In this document: piece after piece, positions 32,776-41,752 of the stretch
Position numbering within the stretch: the first letter of the stretch is position 1
How the letters are laid out: each line of letters opens with the position of its first letter
Source of the DNA: SCRA01 sp035533275
Lineage (GTDB): Bacteria > Vulcanimicrobiota > Vulcanimicrobiia > Vulcanimicrobiales > SCRA01
DNA: 64,000 bases
NCBI GenBank assembly: GCA_035533275.1
Contig: DATLUD010000039.1
Coordinates: forward strand, 49,680-113,679
Direction of reading: 5' to 3'
Program-made: the position numbers and the translations under genes
The notes under the pieces: model-generated
Told to the model about the DNA's origin: nothing
The model's database searches: none
What the model saw: the letters and a program-made list of their open reading frames with translations, nothing else

Positions 32776-33591
32776 ATGAAACGAGCTTTCTCCGCTGCCG
32801 TGCTCGCATTGGGCCTGGCGGCGACCTCGACCACGGCGTTCGCTGCGCCGGCGCCGCACTATGGTTCCGTCAAGATGACGTGGAACGTGGCGGTCTCCGC
32901 CTCGCTCCAGCTGGCGACGCAATTCGGTGCCGCCGCCTTCACGCAGGGCATCGCCGCTCCGAACCTGCTGCCCAGCGCCGCGGGCGTCTGCGGCACGGGC
33001 GTCACCGGCGCTCCCACCAGCGAGTCGACGCTGAACCTCAGCTTCGGCACGCTCAACCCGAGCCTCACGGCCCCCGTCGGCTGCCTCTATGCCAACGCCA
33101 TCGAGGCGGCGGTGCAGACCAACGACGCCGGCGGCTTCGCGGTCTATCAGTATCTCGACGCGGCTCCCACGACGGGAACGGGCTTCTGCGCCTTCCCCGA
33201 CGGCGGCGCTTCCTTCCCGCTGACGCCGGCCGCGGCGGCCGCGGCGAACTCCGCGCAGAGCGGTAACCCGGCCGCGGGCACGTTCACGGCGGGCGCGCTG
33301 AGCGCGTGCGGCGCCGGCGGCGCCGTGATCCCGACGGGCACCGGCGGCACGCTGACCAACGCCGGCGGCGGTCCCGGCTCCACCGATGGCGGCCCCGGCG
33401 CGGGCATCGTGACCAGTGGCTTCGAGTACTACACCGAGGCCGGCACCAACGGTCTGAAGTGGGCCTCGCAGGCCACCGCTCCGGCGGGCACCGTCTACTC
33501 CGCCGAGGACGTGCAGCTGAACCTCGACAAGGGTGCGGCGTCGACGGGGGCGTCGTCGGCGATCATGACGATCGTCCTCGTCCCCGCCTAG
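32776..33591 (+). CDS. Secreted pilin-like subunit A
   Basis: The 271-residue protein has a clear signal peptide (MKRAFSAAVLALGLAATSTTAFA). The mature start GSVKMTWNVAVSASLQL alternates hydrophobic and polar residues. A module LNLSFGTLNPSLTAP...AVQTNDAGGFAVYQYLD is shared with the other secreted proteins of this cluster. A Gly/Ala/Thr-rich middle contains five Cys. It ends in the strand SSAIMTIVLVPA. The FG...P and closing-strand pattern recalls spore-coat-U/archaic chaperone-usher subunits, a pattern-level resemblance only. It has its own promoter region and a strong hairpin downstream, as expected for an abundant subunit. Confidence 0.6.
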   Translation: MKRAFSAAVLALGLAATSTTAFAAPAPHYGSVKMTWNVAVSASLQLATQFGAAAFTQGIAAPNLLPSAAGVCGTGVTGAPTSESTLNLSFGTLNPSLTAPVGCLYANAIEAAVQTNDAGGFAVYQYLDAAPTTGTGFCAFPDGGASFPLTPAAAAAANSAQSGNPAAGTFTAGALSACGAGGAVIPTGTGGTLTNAGGGPGSTDGGPGAGIVTSGFEYYTEAGTNGLKWASQATAPAGTVYSAEDVQLNLDKGAASTGASSAIMTIVLVPA

Positions 33592-33640
33592 GAACCACGG
33601 ACGGGTTCCAGCAGAACTGGTCTACGGGAGAGGTGATGTC

Positions 33641-33668
33641 GTCCGGCGGGGCTTCGGCTCCGCCGGAC
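33641..33668 (+). other. 12-bp hairpin with UUCG tetraloop between subunit A and the chaperone-like gene
   Basis: GTCCGGCGGGGC / GCTCCGCCGGAC close on a TTCG loop, with one G-U pair. No T-run follows, so it is more likely a 3' stabiliser or partial attenuator that raises subunit A mRNA over the genes after it. The chaperone-like ATG is 26 nt further on. Confidence 0.7.
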
Positions 33669-33693
33669 GGTCCCGGCGCCGATAAGTAAGGGT

Positions 33694-34476
33694 ATGACTG
33701 TGGCAAAGTGGTCCGCGGCGCTCGCGGTTATCGCGCTGGCTCTCCTCACACCGCGCTCGGCTCCGGCCGATCTGGGGCTCGACGTCTCCCCCGCCAAGTA
33801 CGAGATGGAAGTGCCGGCGGGCCAGACGCAGACCTTCCCGATCACGGTCCGGAACACGGGCGGCGACACCGTCCACATCCAGGTCTCCCTGGTCGACTTC
33901 ACGGTCGGAGCGAACGGGCAGTACGTCTTCCTGCCTCCGGGCAAGAACAAGTACTCGATGGCCCCGTGGATGTCGCTCAACCCCCGTGAGTTCGACATCG
34001 CGCCGAACACGCTGCAGCAAGTGCGCGTCTCGGTGGCGGTACCGGCGGGGACCACCGGCGAGCACTCCGTGATCGCGTTCTTCCAAACGCGTCCCACGCG
34101 CAAACCCGGCGGGGTGTCGTTCTCGGAGCGGATCGCGGCGAAGATCTACGAGCTGGTTCCCAATACCCTGCAGCTCTCGGGAGAGGTCGACGACCTCTCG
34201 ACGCACGCCACGCCCGTGGGCGAGCGCTACCTGGTCGGATTCAAGAATACGGGCAACGCCCACGTGTACCTGAACGGGCGCATCGAGGTCAAGCAAGGCT
34301 CCAACGTGGTGGAGCGGATCGATCTGCCCAAGCAGATGCTCGTGGAGCGTGGTGGATCGCGCATCGTCGACGTGGTCGGCAAGAAGCTCGCCCCCGGGTC
34401 GTACACCGCCGTCGCTCTGATCGATTACGGCGGACCGAACCTCACGGGCGGCGAGAAGACCTTCACGGTGCGCTGA
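33694..34476 (+). CDS. Secreted PapD-like chaperone candidate
   Basis: The 260-residue protein has a signal peptide ending near PRSAPA. The mature chain starts LGLDVSPAKYEMEVPAGQTQ, then FPITVRNTGGDTVHIQVSLVDF and FDIAPNTLQQVRVSVAVPAG, which is the strand order of a PapD N-terminal Ig domain (SP near the start, NTG, then AP...VRV). The second half (LVGFKNTGNAHVYLNGRIEV, ending in YTAVALIDYGG) forms another Ig-like domain. A periplasmic chaperone for the neighbouring subunits is the best reading. DUF916-like surface proteins share some of these motifs and are the main alternative. It is followed at 63 nt by the giant secreted protein. Confidence 0.6.
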   Translation: MTVAKWSAALAVIALALLTPRSAPADLGLDVSPAKYEMEVPAGQTQTFPITVRNTGGDTVHIQVSLVDFTVGANGQYVFLPPGKNKYSMAPWMSLNPREFDIAPNTLQQVRVSVAVPAGTTGEHSVIAFFQTRPTRKPGGVSFSERIAAKIYELVPNTLQLSGEVDDLSTHATPVGERYLVGFKNTGNAHVYLNGRIEVKQGSNVVERIDLPKQMLVERGGSRIVDVVGKKLAPGSYTAVALIDYGGPNLTGGEKTFTVR

Positions 34477-34539
34477 GATGAACCCGATGTCGCCGCCGCT
34501 GCGCCGACATCGTCACGGATGACGTAGAAGGGTTGGGGG

Positions 34540-37500
34540 ATGTCACGCTTTGGCCGGCTCTGGCTGACGGTCTTGGTGGTCATCGCAGCGGTTGCGATGG
34601 CGAGCCAACACGTCTTGGCCGGTCCCCAGGCCCCGGGAGGCGGGGAGCTCCGCCGCCTGCCCCCGCCGACGCCTCCGCCGCTGCCGTTCAACGTAGCCCC
34701 GACGCCTCCGCCCACCGCGGCTGCGGGAGCGGCCGGTGCGCTGCGCGGCCCGCGGCTTACGTTCTCTCCCGATCCCGCCGCGCGCAAGCCGGCATCGCTC
34801 TCCGTCACTCGCGCGATGGCGCTCATCAACCCGGCCGCGCGCCGAATCGCCAGCGCATCGGGGTCCACGATCGTCCTCACCGGCGACGGCAGCATCGGCA
34901 ACAACTGGCCGGTCTACGACGAGACGCTCGCCTACAACAGCTTTCAGCTGATTCAGTGCGCCGGCATGAGGCCGGGCGACCAGTACCGGTACACGATCTT
35001 TCCGCCCGACGGTACATCGTACACGTCGAACTACTTCAACACCGACGGAAACGGCAACTGTTGGGGCTGGTTCTACATGTACTTCGGGACGCCGTTCAAC
35101 CCGGCTCCCAATCCCGGGACCGCGGCCCCGTACTCCGGCGTCTGGGCGATCGCGATGCAGAATCGTGCCACCGGCCAGTACGAGACGGTCACATACTTTG
35201 TCGTGATCGCCAGCCAGCACTTCGAGACGTACGCCGACGGCGCGCTGCTCCATCCGTCGAATGACTTCACGCCCGGCTCGACGATCTACGTCAACGCCAC
35301 GGGCTTGAACACCAGTCACCAATACGCCATCGGCTGGGTCTACACCGGCGGCGCCAATCTCCCGTGCGTCTACAGCGTGCCGACGTCCGCGGCCACACGG
35401 CCAGGCACGTGCTTCGTCGCCGGCTCGACCGCGGGAACGGCGGTACCCACCGGGCAGCTCACCATCGGTTGGCCCACCGGGGCGTCGCCGGCGACGGGCA
35501 CCTACTCGGTGGAGCTCTACGACGCCACGGCCAACTCGCTGGTGGGGACGCAGCAGATCTCGATCGAGCCGTCGACGCTCGCGTGGACGCTGACGCCGTA
35601 CAACACGGCGGTGGGCACGGGCGTCAACCTCAACGACACGTTCGCGACGGACGGCTTCATCGACGCCTCGGTCACGGGACTCTCGTACAACATCACCGGC
35701 CTCCCGGCGAGCTCCAACGGTCACCAGATCGCGCTCACGGTCAGCGACCCCAACGGCGTGGTGCTCAACAACGGCTTGAGCGACAACGTCCCGTCCGGCA
35801 ATCTCCCCGCGGCGACGCAAGCCGGCGGCACGGTCACCATCAACCAGAACCCCTTCCCGGCCAACCAGTCGCTCTTGACCGCGCTCGGCCCAACGATGAC
35901 GTACTTCGCGCCGAACGTCCTGACCGCGCAGCTCTACGACCAGACGTTGGGTACGGTCCTCGGCTCGAAATCGTTCACGCTGCTGGGCTACCAAGGCGGC
36001 TTCGCGTGGACGAACCCCAGCACGAACATCTTGGCCACGCTCGTGAGCGGCACCAACGCGCAAGTGACGGTCTCGAACACGGCGGGGACGGCCTTTGGCT
36101 CGTGGAATGCCGACGGAATCTCCGGCGTCGAGCTCTCGAACGACGGGAAGGGCGAGCTGCTCGCGTTGCCCGGCGGAAACACGACCGCGACCGACACGGC
36201 CGGCAACATCTGGGACGTGGCGTACGTGGGCGGCGCGAGCACGCAGATCAAGGTGACGCCGGATCCCGCCAACCCGACGGCGACCTTGAACGGCACCACG
36301 ACGCTCTCGTTCAACGTCACGGTCAGTCTGCAAAGCGGCAGTGTCTGCAAGTCTTCTCCATGCAACGTGCAGACCAGCATCTTGCCGCAGCACGGCATCG
36401 CCTACAGCGCGCTCGACGTAGTGTCCAACTCGTTGCTCGTCCTGCAGCAGGGCGCGGCCTATTCGGGCAACGCGACGGAGGCCTTCACGGTCACCGGCGG
36501 CCCGGCGCCCGTGGGAGCGCCGCGCTACGACCAAGCCATGTACATCAGCGGGACGTCCGGGGCCACGGGCAACTACCCGCTCACCTTCACCGTGAGCAAC
36601 AGCGGCCCGAACGAGAAGATCTACGACATCCTCTTGACGTTCCCAAACAGCTACGACGCCAACACGCAGGTGCCGACGCTGCAGTCCGTGACGGTCGGTG
36701 GCATCGGCCAAGCTCGGTGGCGGCTCCTGACGCAGGGCCAAAACGCCGCGCTGGGGACCAATCAGCTCGAGCTGTACTGCAACGGCTGCACGCCGATCGC
36801 GTTCAACAAGACCGTCGTCTACAACATGCTCTTCCCGATGTTCCCGGTGCCGTTCGGCTACCAGACGATCGCCGGCACGGCCGACTTCAACACGCCGAGC
36901 GGGCAGGCGCCGTACAGCCTCTCCTCGACGGGCACGGTGACCAGCGCCATCGTCGGCGCCACGAACATCGACTCCACGGAGCTGGCCGTCTACTCGCTCG
37001 ACCCGACCACCATGAGCGCGACGTTCACCCCCGGCGCGATCCCGCTGGGACCGTTGAGCGCGGCCACGGCCACCACGCTGGACTTCACCAACACCAGCAC
37101 CGCATCGAGCTCGTTCCCGGACTACGTCGACCAACTGAACCTGACGGTGCCGCAGCAGATCATCCCGAGCAGCATCACCGTGCCGGCCAACTGGTACGTG
37201 CAGCAGACCTCGGCGGGTCCTCCGGCCACCTACGTCATCCAGGTCTGCCCCATCGGCTCGGCCAAGCCGTGCTCCTCCGCCTACGAGCAGTACTCGCTGT
37301 CGCCCGGGCAGACGCTGCCGATCACGTTCAACTACGCCGCCGGAGCCAACCCCGGCCCCGCCGGCACGTATAACGTGCAGTGGACGGCGGTGGGCGCCAA
37401 CGGCGGCGCCACCACCTCGCCCTCCGAGAACGCGCCGCTGCAGGTGACGGCCACCTCCGCCCAAGTGATCTTCACCAACGTTGGCGGTTACGTCGGTGCG

Positions 37501-38526
37501 CTGCCTCCGGCCACGAACCCGACGCCCGTCCCCGCGGGATCGCAGCCGCAAGTGGGAACCGACGCCAGCTACACGGGCGGCAGCTCGTTCCTCTACCAGA
37601 TCACCAACAACGGCCAGAAGACGATCTCCAGCGTCACCCTCACCGTGCCGGGGCAGACCCGTGCCTTCACCAACGGCACCGACACGGCAGGCGTGAACTG
37701 GACCTTCACCACGGCGCCCTACGTCACGGGCAACGGGGCGGCCTCGTCCGGCACGTGCAGCGGCGCCCTCAACGGTGCCAACTACTCCAACCCCACCACG
37801 GGAGGCGTCAACGGCACGATCACGCTCACCGGCTGCAACCTGGTCACCGGCGACGTGCTGGACATCTATTTCAACGCCCACGCGCCGTACGACGTCGGCA
37901 GCTACTTCGACTGGCCGGCGCAGGTGACGTCGACGGGCGCGGGCGGCGCGACCATCACGGCGCAGCCGCCGTATCCCGCCGCGGACTCCCTGCAGATCGC
38001 GCTCGACGCGCAGATGAACATCATCACGCCGCCGTCGGGAACGAACACGGTGCTGACGAACCCAGGGCCCGGCGGCTCCACGCCGGTGACATCGTGTCTG
38101 AACTGCGTCGTCGACACCACGCAGTCGCCGCCGCTGATCACGCTGGGCAACTTCGTCGGCACGTTCACGGCCACCGATCTCGTGAACGCGAGCGTCACCT
38201 CGGACGCCGCTTCGCCCGATGGCTGGACCCTCTACGCATCGACGAACAACAACCCGCTCAACGGCGGCGGAACGCAGCAGCTCCAAACCGAGGGCGACGC
38301 CGGACACTCGACCGTGGTCGGCGGCTTCACGGTCGGCCAGACGGCGTTCGCCACGCTGCCCGTGATCGCCTCACCGACCGCGGGGAACCCGGGCTTGCAG
38401 ATCTCGTCGTTCAACGGCGCTGCCCATCGTCAGCCGATCGACACGATCATGAGCTACTACGTCAACTCGACGGGAAGCAGCTCTCCGCAGAGCGCCGTGA
38501 TCACCTACACCTTGGTGCTGAACTGA
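34540..38526 (+). CDS. Giant secreted beta-repeat protein with pilin-like C-terminal module
   Basis: The 1,328-residue product has a signal peptide (RLWLTVLVVIAAVAMASQHVLA) and a Pro-rich segment, then many beta-sandwich-like stretches rich in Thr, Asn and Gly. Two DUF11-like units are visible (NSGPNEKIYDILLTFPNSYD, NNGQKTISSVTLTVPGQTR). The last 165 residues resemble the small subunits: ITLGNFVGTFTATDL...ASVTSDAASPDGWTLYAS and a closing strand SAVITYTLVLN. Paired cysteines (CKSSPC, CNGC, CLNC) occur. It could be a tip adhesin or a fibre backbone carrying one subunit-like domain. No LPxTG, TM or autotransporter end is seen. The next gene starts 1 nt after its stop. Confidence 0.6.
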   Translation: MSRFGRLWLTVLVVIAAVAMASQHVLAGPQAPGGGELRRLPPPTPPPLPFNVAPTPPPTAAAGAAGALRGPRLTFSPDPAARKPASLSVTRAMALINPAARRIASASGSTIVLTGDGSIGNNWPVYDETLAYNSFQLIQCAGMRPGDQYRYTIFPPDGTSYTSNYFNTDGNGNCWGWFYMYFGTPFNPAPNPGTAAPYSGVWAIAMQNRATGQYETVTYFVVIASQHFETYADGALLHPSNDFTPGSTIYVNATGLNTSHQYAIGWVYTGGANLPCVYSVPTSAATRPGTCFVAGSTAGTAVPTGQLTIGWPTGASPATGTYSVELYDATANSLVGTQQISIEPSTLAWTLTPYNTAVGTGVNLNDTFATDGFIDASVTGLSYNITGLPASSNGHQIALTVSDPNGVVLNNGLSDNVPSGNLPAATQAGGTVTINQNPFPANQSLLTALGPTMTYFAPNVLTAQLYDQTLGTVLGSKSFTLLGYQGGFAWTNPSTNILATLVSGTNAQVTVSNTAGTAFGSWNADGISGVELSNDGKGELLALPGGNTTATDTAGNIWDVAYVGGASTQIKVTPDPANPTATLNGTTTLSFNVTVSLQSGSVCKSSPCNVQTSILPQHGIAYSALDVVSNSLLVLQQGAAYSGNATEAFTVTGGPAPVGAPRYDQAMYISGTSGATGNYPLTFTVSNSGPNEKIYDILLTFPNSYDANTQVPTLQSVTVGGIGQARWRLLTQGQNAALGTNQLELYCNGCTPIAFNKTVVYNMLFPMFPVPFGYQTIAGTADFNTPSGQAPYSLSSTGTVTSAIVGATNIDSTELAVYSLDPTTMSATFTPGAIPLGPLSAATATTLDFTNTSTASSSFPDYVDQLNLTVPQQIIPSSITVPANWYVQQTSAGPPATYVIQVCPIGSAKPCSSAYEQYSLSPGQTLPITFNYAAGANPGPAGTYNVQWTAVGANGGATTSPSENAPLQVTATSAQVIFTNVGGYVGALPPATNPTPVPAGSQPQVGTDASYTGGSSFLYQITNNGQKTISSVTLTVPGQTRAFTNGTDTAGVNWTFTTAPYVTGNGAASSGTCSGALNGANYSNPTTGGVNGTITLTGCNLVTGDVLDIYFNAHAPYDVGSYFDWPAQVTSTGAGGATITAQPPYPAADSLQIALDAQMNIITPPSGTNTVLTNPGPGGSTPVTSCLNCVVDTTQSPPLITLGNFVGTFTATDLVNASVTSDAASPDGWTLYASTNNNPLNGGGTQQLQTEGDAGHSTVVGGFTVGQTAFATLPVIASPTAGNPGLQISSFNGAAHRQPIDTIMSYYVNSTGSSSPQSAVITYTLVLN

Positions 38527-38527
38527 G

Positions 38528-39196
38528 ATGAACGCGAAGCGAGGGATCCTGGCATCGTTCATCGTCGCGGCGCTGCTGGCGACCACGGCGGGCGCGGGTC
38601 GCGCGGCCGTCGGCTCGGTGAAGGCGACGTGGAAGACGGCGGTCATCATCTCGATGTCGCTCACGCCGAATTTCCAGACCGGCTACGGTCCGACCGGCGG
38701 CCCGGCGAGCCCCACCCCCGCGCCGGGACCCAGCGCGGCGCCCAGCGGCGGCTACGTCGACTTCGGCAAGGTGGTCCAGGGGTACAACTACCTCTACCGG
38801 GATGCGGCGCAGGTCTCCGTGCTCACCAACGACTCGAGCGGCTTCCAGGTCTTCGCGGAGGGGAGCAGCGACTTCCAGTCCGTGTCGAACGGCACGTGGC
38901 CCATCGGGACCACGCTCTTCTGGCTGCCGACGAATACGTCCAACACGCCCTTCAGCGCCGCGGTCCCGTTCGAGAAGACCAGCGCCACGGTGACCGGCAG
39001 CGGCACCAGCACGGGGATCACCTACGGGGCGGGCGGCCCGCCGTCATCCGCGCTGATCTGGGCCTATCCGAGCTCGACGGTCGGACTCTCGGGGAACATG
39101 GCGAACCAGGGCTACGACTACCAGCTGCGGCTCTCGGGCTCCGCGCCCGTGGCCCAGTTCACGGTGTACGTCGTCTATACGGTGGTGGCAACGTGA
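38528..39196 (+). CDS. Secreted pilin-like subunit B
   Basis: The 222-residue protein has a signal peptide (KRGILASFIVAALLATTAGAGRA) and a mature start GSVKATWKTAVIISMSLTPNF closely parallel to subunit A. The shared module reads VDFGKVVQGYNYLYRDAAQ then VSVLTNDSSGFQVFAEGSSD. It ends in the strand QFTVYVVYTVVAT. Unlike subunit A it has no Cys in the mature chain. It is separated from the giant protein by one base with no Shine-Dalgarno sequence, implying translational coupling; the next gene overlaps its stop by 4 nt. Confidence 0.6.
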   Translation: MNAKRGILASFIVAALLATTAGAGRAAVGSVKATWKTAVIISMSLTPNFQTGYGPTGGPASPTPAPGPSAAPSGGYVDFGKVVQGYNYLYRDAAQVSVLTNDSSGFQVFAEGSSDFQSVSNGTWPIGTTLFWLPTNTSNTPFSAAVPFEKTSATVTGSGTSTGITYGAGGPPSSALIWAYPSSTVGLSGNMANQGYDYQLRLSGSAPVAQFTVYVVYTVVAT

Positions 39197-39876
39197 AGCG
39201 TCTCTCTCTGATCCTCAGCCTGATCGTCGCCGCGGGCGTGGTCGCGTGGACGCCAGCGATGGCCGGCTCCTGGCGCGACCTGACGCAGAAGACGGTCTCC
39301 GTCACCGTCACCGTCACGCCCTCGCCCATCGTCTACGTTCCGCGCACCGTGGCGCAGGCGGTCAGGCATCCCGCGCCTCATCCCGAGGTCTTCGCGCGGC
39401 TGAACCCCGCGCTCCTGAGCGCCTACCACATGGTGGCCGTCACGCAAGGCACCGTCCCCGTGACGATGAACGTGCAGGCCGACCCCACCTCCATGTACCT
39501 GCACATCATCTCCAACAACACGATCCTCAACGCGGGGTACGGCGCCAACACCTACGCATGCGCGTACTCGGTCTACGCGTTCTCGCCGTACCTGTGGCGC
39601 GTGATGGACTGGGTCTACGGCTCCTCGACGTCGGGATCGCTGCCGTTTCCCACGTTCAACTACTCCTTGAAGAGCGACCTGGCGTGGCTGGCGGAGACGG
39701 TGACCACCACGTACGCGCCGTTCGTCAACAGCGGGAGCCCCGGGGAGCAGGTCTTCACGGGAGCGGCGAACACCAACAGGACCATCTGCATCGACCTGCA
39801 GCTGACCGTGCCGAGCAACATCCCCGCGGGAACCTACTCGGCCACCATCACCTACGACTTGCAGTTCTACTACTAG
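39193..39876 (+). CDS. Secreted pilin-like subunit C
   Basis: The 227-residue protein starts at GTG 39193 overlapping the previous stop (GTGA). Signal peptide: KRLSLILSLIVAAGVVAWTPAMA. The mature N-terminus TVSVTVTVTPSPIVYV is an alternating strand. Later it has VPVTMNVQADPTSMYLHIISNN, a weaker version of the shared module. Two Cys (ACAY, ICID) lie in the middle and near the end, and the chain closes with SATITYDLQFYY. It is the last gene of the cluster and converges with mrdA with only 4 nt between stops. Confidence 0.55.
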   Translation: MKRLSLILSLIVAAGVVAWTPAMAGSWRDLTQKTVSVTVTVTPSPIVYVPRTVAQAVRHPAPHPEVFARLNPALLSAYHMVAVTQGTVPVTMNVQADPTSMYLHIISNNTILNAGYGANTYACAYSVYAFSPYLWRVMDWVYGSSTSGSLPFPTFNYSLKSDLAWLAETVTTTYAPFVNSGSPGEQVFTGAANTNRTICIDLQLTVPSNIPAGTYSATITYDLQFYY

Positions 39877-39880
39877 ACGA

Positions 39881-41752
39881 CTAGCGGCCCAAGCCGGCCG
39901 CCGCGGGCACGGGCTTGTCGAAGTACTTGGCCAGCGCGTACGCGGCCACCGGGGCCGCCACGGTGGCGCCGTAGCCGCCGGTCATCTCCATGTAGACCGC
40001 GATGGCGACCTTGGGGTGATCGAGCGGTGCGAAGGCGACGAACCACGTGGTGTTCGGCCCGTTGCCGCCCTCCGTCTCCACCGTGCCCGTCTTGCCGCCG
40101 TACGGCAGCCCTTGGATGGTGAGTCCGAAGGCGGTGCCGCCGGCGCCGGTCACCATCGACATCCCCTTGCGCACCACGGCAAGGTCCTTCGCCGGCACGG
40201 GGACGCGGCGGATCACCTTGGGGCGGAACGTCTTCACCGTCTTGCCCTGCCAGTTGCGGATCGCCTTGACGATGCGCGGCTCGTAGAGCGTGCCGCCGTT
40301 GGCGATGGCGGCGATGGCGTCGGCCATCTGCACCGGCGTGGCCTCCATGGCGCCTTGGCCGATGGCCAGGATGCACGCGTCGGAGGGCTCCAGCGGCACG
40401 CCGTACACCTTCATGGTCCAGGCGTTGGTGGGCCAATTGCCCACGTACTCGCCGGGGAGATCGATGCCGGTCTTGTGCGCCAGTCCGAATTCGTGCGCCC
40501 AATAGCGCAGGCGCGCGTGACCGAGCAGATCGCCCATGTGATAGAAGTAGACGTCGTCCGACGCGGCGATCGCCTGATACATGTCGATCCAGCCCAGCGC
40601 CTCGTTCTCGAAGCCGTGGAAGACGGCGCCGTGACACGCGTAGTGACCGCCGTCGAAGAAGCGCTCGTTGGCGGTGATGACCCCTGAGGCCAGCGCCCCG
40701 GAGGCGACGATGGGCTTGAACGTCGATCCCGTGGCGGTGGCCGCGGCGATGGCGCGGTCGTAAAGCGGGCGCAGCTTGTCGTTCAGGTACGCGGAGTATT
40801 GCTTCTCGCTGATGCCGTCGGCGAAGTCGTTGGGGTTGTAGTTCGGCATCGAGACCAGGGCCAGCACGCCGCCCGTGTTCGGATCGATCGCCACGGCCGC
40901 GCCGGCCAGCCGCCGCCCGACCAGCCGCCCTTGACGCGCCAACTCGCGGCGCATCGCTGTCTCGACGTAGCTCTGCAGCCGCCAGTCGATCGAGGTGAGG
41001 AGGCTGTCGCCCGGCTTGGGATCGACGTAGCCCACGTTGCGCACCACGTCGCCTTGCGCGTCCACGACGATGCGCTTGCCGCCGGGCGTGCCGCGCAGGT
41101 AACTGTCGTAGACCGCCTCCAGCCCGTCCTTGCCGATCACGTCGTTGGGCGAGTAGCCCAGGTGCTTGAGACGTTGATACTCCGCTTCGGTGATCTGGCC
41201 GACGTGGCCCAGCAGGTGCGACCCCTCAACGCCGTACGGATAGTCGCGAACGGGCTGCACCTCGACGTCGATGCCCGGCAGATTCTCGGCGGCCTCGACG
41301 AGCCGCGCCACCTGGTCGGGGTGCAGCTCGCGGGCGAGGATCACGGGGCCGTAGGGCTCGTAGGTCTGCAGCTCGGCGAAGCTGCGGTAGTTGATCCCGC
41401 GATGGTGAAGGAGCACGTGCCAGAGCTCTTGCTCCGGGCGTCCGATCAGCGCGGCGACGCGGGAGATCGTCCGCGGCGCCTTGACCACCTCCGAGGGAAT
41501 CACGGCAAGCACGAACGACGGCCGGCTGCGGGCGATCACCACGCCCCGGCGGTCGTAGATCAGGCCGCGCGGCGCCGCGATCTCGATCTGGCGGATCTGG
41601 TTGGCGCGCGCGGCAGCCGCGTACTCTTGACCGTGCACGAGCTGAACGTCGGCCAGACGCCCGGCCAGTGCCGCAACGATCAGCGCGAGCGAGGCGACGA
41701 AGCCCCACAGACGGCGCGGGTTCAGCGCGTGCTCTGACGGTTTCTCAGCCAT
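39881..41752 (-). CDS. mrdA: Penicillin-binding protein 2 (cell-elongation transpeptidase)
   Basis: The 623-residue class B PBP has one N-terminal TM (GFVASLALIVAALAGRLADVQ). A dimerisation region follows (AAPRGLIYDRRGVVIARSRPSFVLAV). The transpeptidase domain has the active-site motif STFK (about residue 340), SDD near 397 (the SxD form common in PBP2) and KTG in YGGKTGTVE (about 551). It cross-links peptidoglycan during side-wall growth with MreBCD. The start ATG 41752 lies inside mreD (31-nt overlap). A rodA gene is not next to it, which is unusual; the gene ends 4 nt from the convergent subunit C. Confidence 0.95.
   Translation of the reverse strand: MAEKPSEHALNPRRLWGFVASLALIVAALAGRLADVQLVHGQEYAAAARANQIRQIEIAAPRGLIYDRRGVVIARSRPSFVLAVIPSEVVKAPRTISRVAALIGRPEQELWHVLLHHRGINYRSFAELQTYEPYGPVILARELHPDQVARLVEAAENLPGIDVEVQPVRDYPYGVEGSHLLGHVGQITEAEYQRLKHLGYSPNDVIGKDGLEAVYDSYLRGTPGGKRIVVDAQGDVVRNVGYVDPKPGDSLLTSIDWRLQSYVETAMRRELARQGRLVGRRLAGAAVAIDPNTGGVLALVSMPNYNPNDFADGISEKQYSAYLNDKLRPLYDRAIAAATATGSTFKPIVASGALASGVITANERFFDGGHYACHGAVFHGFENEALGWIDMYQAIAASDDVYFYHMGDLLGHARLRYWAHEFGLAHKTGIDLPGEYVGNWPTNAWTMKVYGVPLEPSDACILAIGQGAMEATPVQMADAIAAIANGGTLYEPRIVKAIRNWQGKTVKTFRPKVIRRVPVPAKDLAVVRKGMSMVTGAGGTAFGLTIQGLPYGGKTGTVETEGGNGPNTTWFVAFAPLDHPKVAIAVYMEMTGGYGATVAAPVAAYALAKYFDKPVPAAAGLGR

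Noticed and set aside
34543..38307. A 1,254-codon minus-strand open frame opposite the giant secreted protein
   Set aside because: It is Arg/Val/Gly-rich without motifs; the plus-strand frame has a signal peptide, repeats and operon overlaps.
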